From the NCBI RefSeq assembly GCF_011801145.1, contig NZ_CP046172.1, positions 1,488,001 to 1,552,000 on the forward strand: 64,000 nt of DNA. Direction: 5' to 3'. The translations under genes were made by a program, and so were the position numbers. Each line of letters starts with the position of its first letter. The first letter of the stretch is position 1. This document shows positions 60,693 to 64,000 of the stretch, piece by piece. The stretch comes from Nocardia arthritidis. Its GTDB lineage: Bacteria; Actinomycetota; Actinomycetes; Mycobacteriales; Mycobacteriaceae. Under the pieces are notes generated by a model, which did not search any database, had not been told where the DNA came from, and saw only the letters and a list, made by a program, of their open reading frames with translations.

Positions 60693-61478
60693 ATGTCCGA
60701 TTCTTGGCCGCGACGGCGACTGCTCGCGATCCTACGTGGCGCAAGCGAGCCCCTCGATGCCCAGGAACTGGCCAGAATCACCGGGCAGCACGTAACCACG
60801 GTCCGATTTCATTTGGACGTCCTCACCAAAGAATCACTGGTGCGGCAATTCCAGCAACCACCGCGCGGCCGCGGCCGTCCACGCATCGGTTATGCGGCGG
60901 TGCAGCGATCGATCGGTTATCAGGAGCTGGCCCAGGTGCTCGCCGACCAACTGGGCCCGGATCCCCGGCGCAGGCAGGAGGCCGCCATCGCGGCCGGTCG
61001 CGCCTGGGGCGCGCGGCTCGACGTCGCGGCGCGGCGGGTCGAATCGCTGGATGACGCCAAGGATGTCGTGATGGCGCTGTCCTCCGAACTGGGTTTCGCG
61101 CCGGAGCGCGACCCGGCATCGGAGACCCCCGAACAGGCGATGGTCCGGCTCACCGCCTGCCCGCTGCGCGAATTGGCGCGCACCCACTCCGAGGTGGTTT
61201 GCGGTGTGCACCTGGGGCAGATCAAGGAGGCGCTGGAACGCAACGGCGCCCGCGACGATGTGAACGTGCGGCTGCACCCATTCGTCGAACCCGAATTGTG
61301 CGTGGTCCGTTTGGAATTGCTGGCCCGGCGGGAGCAGCAGGCGCCGGTCGCCCCCGTGGTGGTCGCCGCGGACAACGGCGCCGAACCGCAGCTCGTGCCG
61401 CCCTCAGGTCTGCGAGTGGCGCCACAGCTGCGCAATGGTGACCCCAACATCGCCAAGCAGCCGTCGCAGCAGTGGTAA
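60693..61478 (+). CDS. winged-helix regulator with conserved cysteines (SufR/ArsR-like)
   Basis: 261 residues. N-terminal wHTH ([52 protein letters not shown]). The second half has [19 protein letters not shown] with Cys156, His165, Cys170 and His173, and a later Cys (PELCVVRL), a pattern seen in SufR-like regulators that hold an Fe-S cluster or metal. A sulfur- or iron-linked role would suit the divergent rhodanese (inference). Strong GGGAGGAGG site. Its last 75 bases overlap antisense the end of maf. Confidence 0.78.
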   Translation: MSDSWPRRRLLAILRGASEPLDAQELARITGQHVTTVRFHLDVLTKESLVRQFQQPPRGRGRPRIGYAAVQRSIGYQELAQVLADQLGPDPRRRQEAAIAAGRAWGARLDVAARRVESLDDAKDVVMALSSELGFAPERDPASETPEQAMVRLTACPLRELARTHSEVVCGVHLGQIKEALERNGARDDVNVRLHPFVEPELCVVRLELLARREQQAPVAPVVVAADNGAEPQLVPPSGLRVAPQLRNGDPNIAKQPSQQW

Positions 61479-62042
61479 TCCGATCCCGATGACGCTCGAT
61501 GGATCGCCATCGATCCGGTCGACGAACCAGCCGCCCAATCCGTCCAGCGTGAACGCGCCCGCCACCTGGAGCGGTTCGCCCGTGGCGATGTAGGCGTCCA
61601 GCTCGGCAGGGTCGGGCTTCGCGAAATGCACTGTGGTGGAACTACAGTCGACCGATTCGGCGGTCACGACCCCGCCGGTGAGCCGCAGCACGCAGTGTCC
61701 GGTGATGAGATCGGCGCTGCGCCCGGCGATTTCGGCCCAGCGCTGCCGGGCGACCTCGGGTGTGTGCGGCTTGCCCTGCAGTGTGCCGTCCACCAGCAAC
61801 ATCGAATCACAGCCCACCACAACGCATTCGGCGGGAAGGTCGGCGGTCGCCGCGACATGGCGGGCCTTTGCCCGGGCCAGCTCGATCACCACCGTTTGCG
61901 GTGGCGTGTCCGCGGGGAGCGCGGCGGCGACGGCGTCCTCGTCCACCTCGGATACGTGGACGAGCGGATCGATACCCGCGGAGCGGAGCACCGCTCGGCG
62001 GGCCGGTGACGCGGAGGCGAGTACCAGGCGCGGTTCCGGCAC
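61404..62042 (-). CDS. maf: Maf-like nucleoside triphosphate pyrophosphatase
   Basis: Hydrolyses non-canonical or dTTP/UTP/CTP-type nucleotides to monophosphates. 212 residues: LVLASASPARRAVLRSAG (nucleotide loop), VVVGCDSMLLVDG (metal Asp), LQGKPHTPEVARQRWAEIAGRS (Lys for phosphate) and [34 protein letters not shown]. Starts GTG three bases after the accE stop, so co-transcribed with the accE gene upstream. Matches Rv3282. Confidence 0.92.
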   Translation of the reverse strand: MPEPRLVLASASPARRAVLRSAGIDPLVHVSEVDEDAVAAALPADTPPQTVVIELARAKARHVAATADLPAECVVVGCDSMLLVDGTLQGKPHTPEVARQRWAEIAGRSADLITGHCVLRLTGGVVTAESVDCSSTTVHFAKPDPAELDAYIATGEPLQVAGAFTLDGLGGWFVDRIDGDPSSVIGIGLPLLRRLLGDVGVTIAQLWRHSQT

Positions 62043-62045
62043 GGG

Positions 62046-62378
62046 TCAGTCGCGCAGGTGCGACAGCTGCGGGAAGGCGTAGGGCGAGAAGGGTGTGGTG
62101 CCCCGGTGCATCATGGTCGGACGGCCCCACATATCGATCGGGCCGGACGCGCCGGCCTGCTCGCCGCCGGCGGCGGCCGCGGTGAGCACACAAACCAGTG
62201 CGGCGATCTCCAGATCGCTCGGGTTGCCCTTCACGATCTTGATGAACGGCTGCCCGTCGACGGTCGGCACGACCGCCTCCAGATCGGCAACGGTCGGCAC
62301 GATCTCGTCGGTGATCGGGTCGACTGTGAGATCCAGTTCGGCGGCGGTCAACACATCTTCTTCTGCCACGGCTGTCAC
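62046..62378 (-). CDS. accE: acyl-CoA carboxylase epsilon subunit
   Basis: 110 residues; the conserved core is PFIKIVKGNPSDLEIAALVCVLTAAAA, the AccE signature, with MWGRPTMMHRG at the C-terminus. Stabilises and activates the AccA3-AccD5 complex. The N-terminal 45 residues are acidic and variable. GTG start; 192 bp after accD5 and immediately before maf. Corresponds to AccE5 (Rv3281). Confidence 0.92.
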   Translation of the reverse strand: MTAVAEEDVLTAAELDLTVDPITDEIVPTVADLEAVVPTVDGQPFIKIVKGNPSDLEIAALVCVLTAAAAGGEQAGASGPIDMWGRPTMMHRGTTPFSPYAFPQLSHLRD

Positions 62379-62569
62379 AGTGCCAGATCCTCTCTATAGC
62401 CTTACTCGATGGCGGTGCTCGCCGGGCCCGTCACCTCGGGGCCCTCGGCTCACACCGCGATCGGGCGTGTTCTCGGACTGATGTCGAAAACCTGATGAGA
62501 TCACCCTCTGACCCACTCATGGTCTCTGTCAACCATTGCCGGGTGTGGGATATCCGGGTTATCGCCTCA

Positions 62570-64000
62570 TCACAGCGGGATGTTGCCATGCTTCTTGGCC
62601 GGCAGGGTCACCATCTTGCGTTCCAGCAGCCGCAGCGCGGAAACGATCTGACCGCGGGTGTGCGACGGCGGGATCACCGCGTCGACATAGCCACGCTCGG
62701 CCGCGACGTACGGATTGACGAGGGTGTCCTCGTACTCATTCTGCAGCTCGAGGCGCAGCGCGTCGACATCCGCGCCGTCCTTGGCGGCCTGCTGCAACTG
62801 CTTGCGATAGACGAAACCGACCGCCCCGGACGCACCCATGACCGCGATCTGCGCGGTCGGCCAGGCCAGGTTCACATCGGCGCCCATGTGCTTGGACCCC
62901 ATGACGTCGTATGCGCCGCCGTAGGCCTTGCGGGTGATGACGGTGATCTTTCCCACAGTGGCCTCGCCGTAGGCGTACAGCAGCTTCGCGCCGCGGCGAA
63001 TGATGCCGTTGTACTCCTGACCGGTGCCCGGGAGGAAGCCGGGCACGTCGACCAGGGTGAGGATCGGGATGTTGAACGCGTCGCAGGTGCGCACGAACCG
63101 CGCGGCCTTCTCCGAGGCGTCGATATCCAGACAGCCGGCGAACTGGGTCGGCTGGTTTGCCACGATGCCGACGCTGCGGCCATCGATGCGCCCGAAGCCG
63201 ACGATGATGTTCATCGCGCGCTCGGCCTGCACCTCGAGGAATTCGTCGTCGTCGAGCAGGCGATGGATCACCTCGTGCATGTCGTACGGCTGGTTCGGCG
63301 AATCCGGGATGATCGTGTCCAGCTCGCGGTCCTCATCGGTGAGCGAATCCTCGATCGCGCCGTCGATCGGATCGGTCGCCGGGTAGCGCGGCGGCTCGGC
63401 GCGGTTGTTGCTGGGCAGGTAGGACAGCAGATCCTTGACGTAGTCCAGCGCGTCCTGCTCGCCCGAGGCGACATAGTGCGCCACACCGGATTTCACCATG
63501 TGCGTGTGCGCGCCGCCCAGGTCCTCCATAGTGACCTCTTCACCGGTCACCGTCTTGATGACGTCCGGTCCGGTGACGAACATCTGGCTGGTCTGGTCGA
63601 CCATGACGACGAAGTCCGTGAGCGCGGGCGAGTACACGTGGCCACCCGCGGCCGGGCCCATGATCAGCGAGATCTGGGGAATTACGCCAGACGCCTGCAC
63701 ATTTCGATGGAAGATTTCACCGTAGAGGCCCAGCGAGACGACGCCCTCCTGGATGCGCGCGCCCGCGCCCTCGTTGATGCCGATCAGCGGCCTGCCGGTC
63801 TTGAGTGCCAGATCCATGACCTTGACGATCTTTTCGCCGTACACCTCGCCGAGGCTGCCGCCGAATACGGTGACGTCCTGGGAGAAGATGCACACGTCGC
63901 GGCCGTCGATGGTGCCGTAACCGGTGACGACGCCGTCGCCGAGCGGGCGGTTGTGCTCCAGGCCGAAGTTGACGCTGCGATGTTTGGCCAGCGCGTCCAA
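62570..64000 (-). CDS. accD5: acyl-CoA (propionyl-CoA) carboxylase beta subunit, N-terminus beyond window
   Basis: 476 residues visible of about 550. Carboxyltransferase fold: [55 protein letters not shown] (oxyanion Gly-Gly), [74 protein letters not shown], and C-terminal [22 protein letters not shown]. Transfers carboxyl from biotin of AccA3 to propionyl- or acetyl-CoA. The start lies past 64000. First gene of the accD5-accE-maf run. Confidence 0.95.
   Translation of the reverse strand: MDALAKHRSVNFGLEHNRPLGDGVVTGYGTIDGRDVCIFSQDVTVFGGSLGEVYGEKIVKVMDLALKTGRPLIGINEGAGARIQEGVVSLGLYGEIFHRNVQASGVIPQISLIMGPAAGGHVYSPALTDFVVMVDQTSQMFVTGPDVIKTVTGEEVTMEDLGGAHTHMVKSGVAHYVASGEQDALDYVKDLLSYLPSNNRAEPPRYPATDPIDGAIEDSLTDEDRELDTIIPDSPNQPYDMHEVIHRLLDDDEFLEVQAERAMNIIVGFGRIDGRSVGIVANQPTQFAGCLDIDASEKAARFVRTCDAFNIPILTLVDVPGFLPGTGQEYNGIIRRGAKLLYAYGEATVGKITVITRKAYGGAYDVMGSKHMGADVNLAWPTAQIAVMGASGAVGFVYRKQLQQAAKDGADVDALRLELQNEYEDTLVNPYVAAERGYVDAVIPPSHTRGQIVSALRLLERKMVTLPAKKHGNIPL

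Overview
The window is high-GC actinobacterial DNA, most likely from Nocardia or a close relative in the Mycobacteriales. The basis is GC-rich third codon positions, frequent GTG starts, acyl-CoA carboxylase genes of the mycolate-producer type, an EspC-like ESX substrate, many TetR, patatin and MFS genes, and gene order. From memory, the backbone follows the Mycobacterium tuberculosis Rv3280 to Rv3307 stretch in reverse: deoD, amiB1, amiA1, Rv3304, lpdA, glpD, nei, lhr, pcd, lrpA, lat, accA3, sseA, maf, accE5, accD5. No database search was run, so the genus is an inference.

Layout. 0-6.2 kb: purine nucleoside phosphorylase (cut by the window edge), an enoyl-CoA isomerase-like protein, two coupled M20 amidohydrolases, a gamma-glutamylcyclotransferase-fold protein and the LpdA flavoprotein. 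A long palindromic repeat occurs at 497-612 and again at 6260-6376, with compensatory base changes. 6.6-10.3 kb: two repeat-rich envelope proteins and an aminotransferase. 10.4-13.9 kb: divergent glpK and glpD for glycerol use. 13.9-19.3 kb: a two-component system, a small secreted protein, an HpnE-like flavoenzyme with a TetR gene and a clear palindromic operator, a 56-residue membrane protein and a DHFR-like reductase. 19.4-25.6 kb: nei and lhr, joined by a 36-bp tandem-repeat ORF.

25.7-48.5 kb is largely accessory. It holds a phosphatase-fold protein, a TetR-patatin-SDR group, a frameshifted gene remnant, a 1157-residue indolepyruvate ferredoxin oxidoreductase fusion and an XRE-MFS pair. 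It continues with a large lipoprotein that may be a cysteine hydrolase, an ECF sigma factor with a likely membrane anti-sigma protein, and a regulator, DUF2283-like protein and 29-residue peptide cluster. Next come a three-gene ESX-like unit with 26 NPSNG-type repeats, a truncated IS256-type element inside a direct-repeat bracket, and a PucR, class II aldolase and amidase catabolic unit. A TMEM175-like channel and the initiator tRNA close the block.

48.6-64 kb returns to the backbone. pcd, lrpA and lat convert lysine to 2-aminoadipate under an Lrp-type regulator. A beta-propeller lipoprotein, a DUF1707 protein, a serine/threonine kinase and a second patatin follow. The carboxylase genes accA3, accE and accD5 supply malonyl- and methylmalonyl-CoA type extender units for fatty and mycolic acid synthesis. 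Between them lie maf, a winged-helix regulator, and a rhodanese in which the expected catalytic cysteine is serine.
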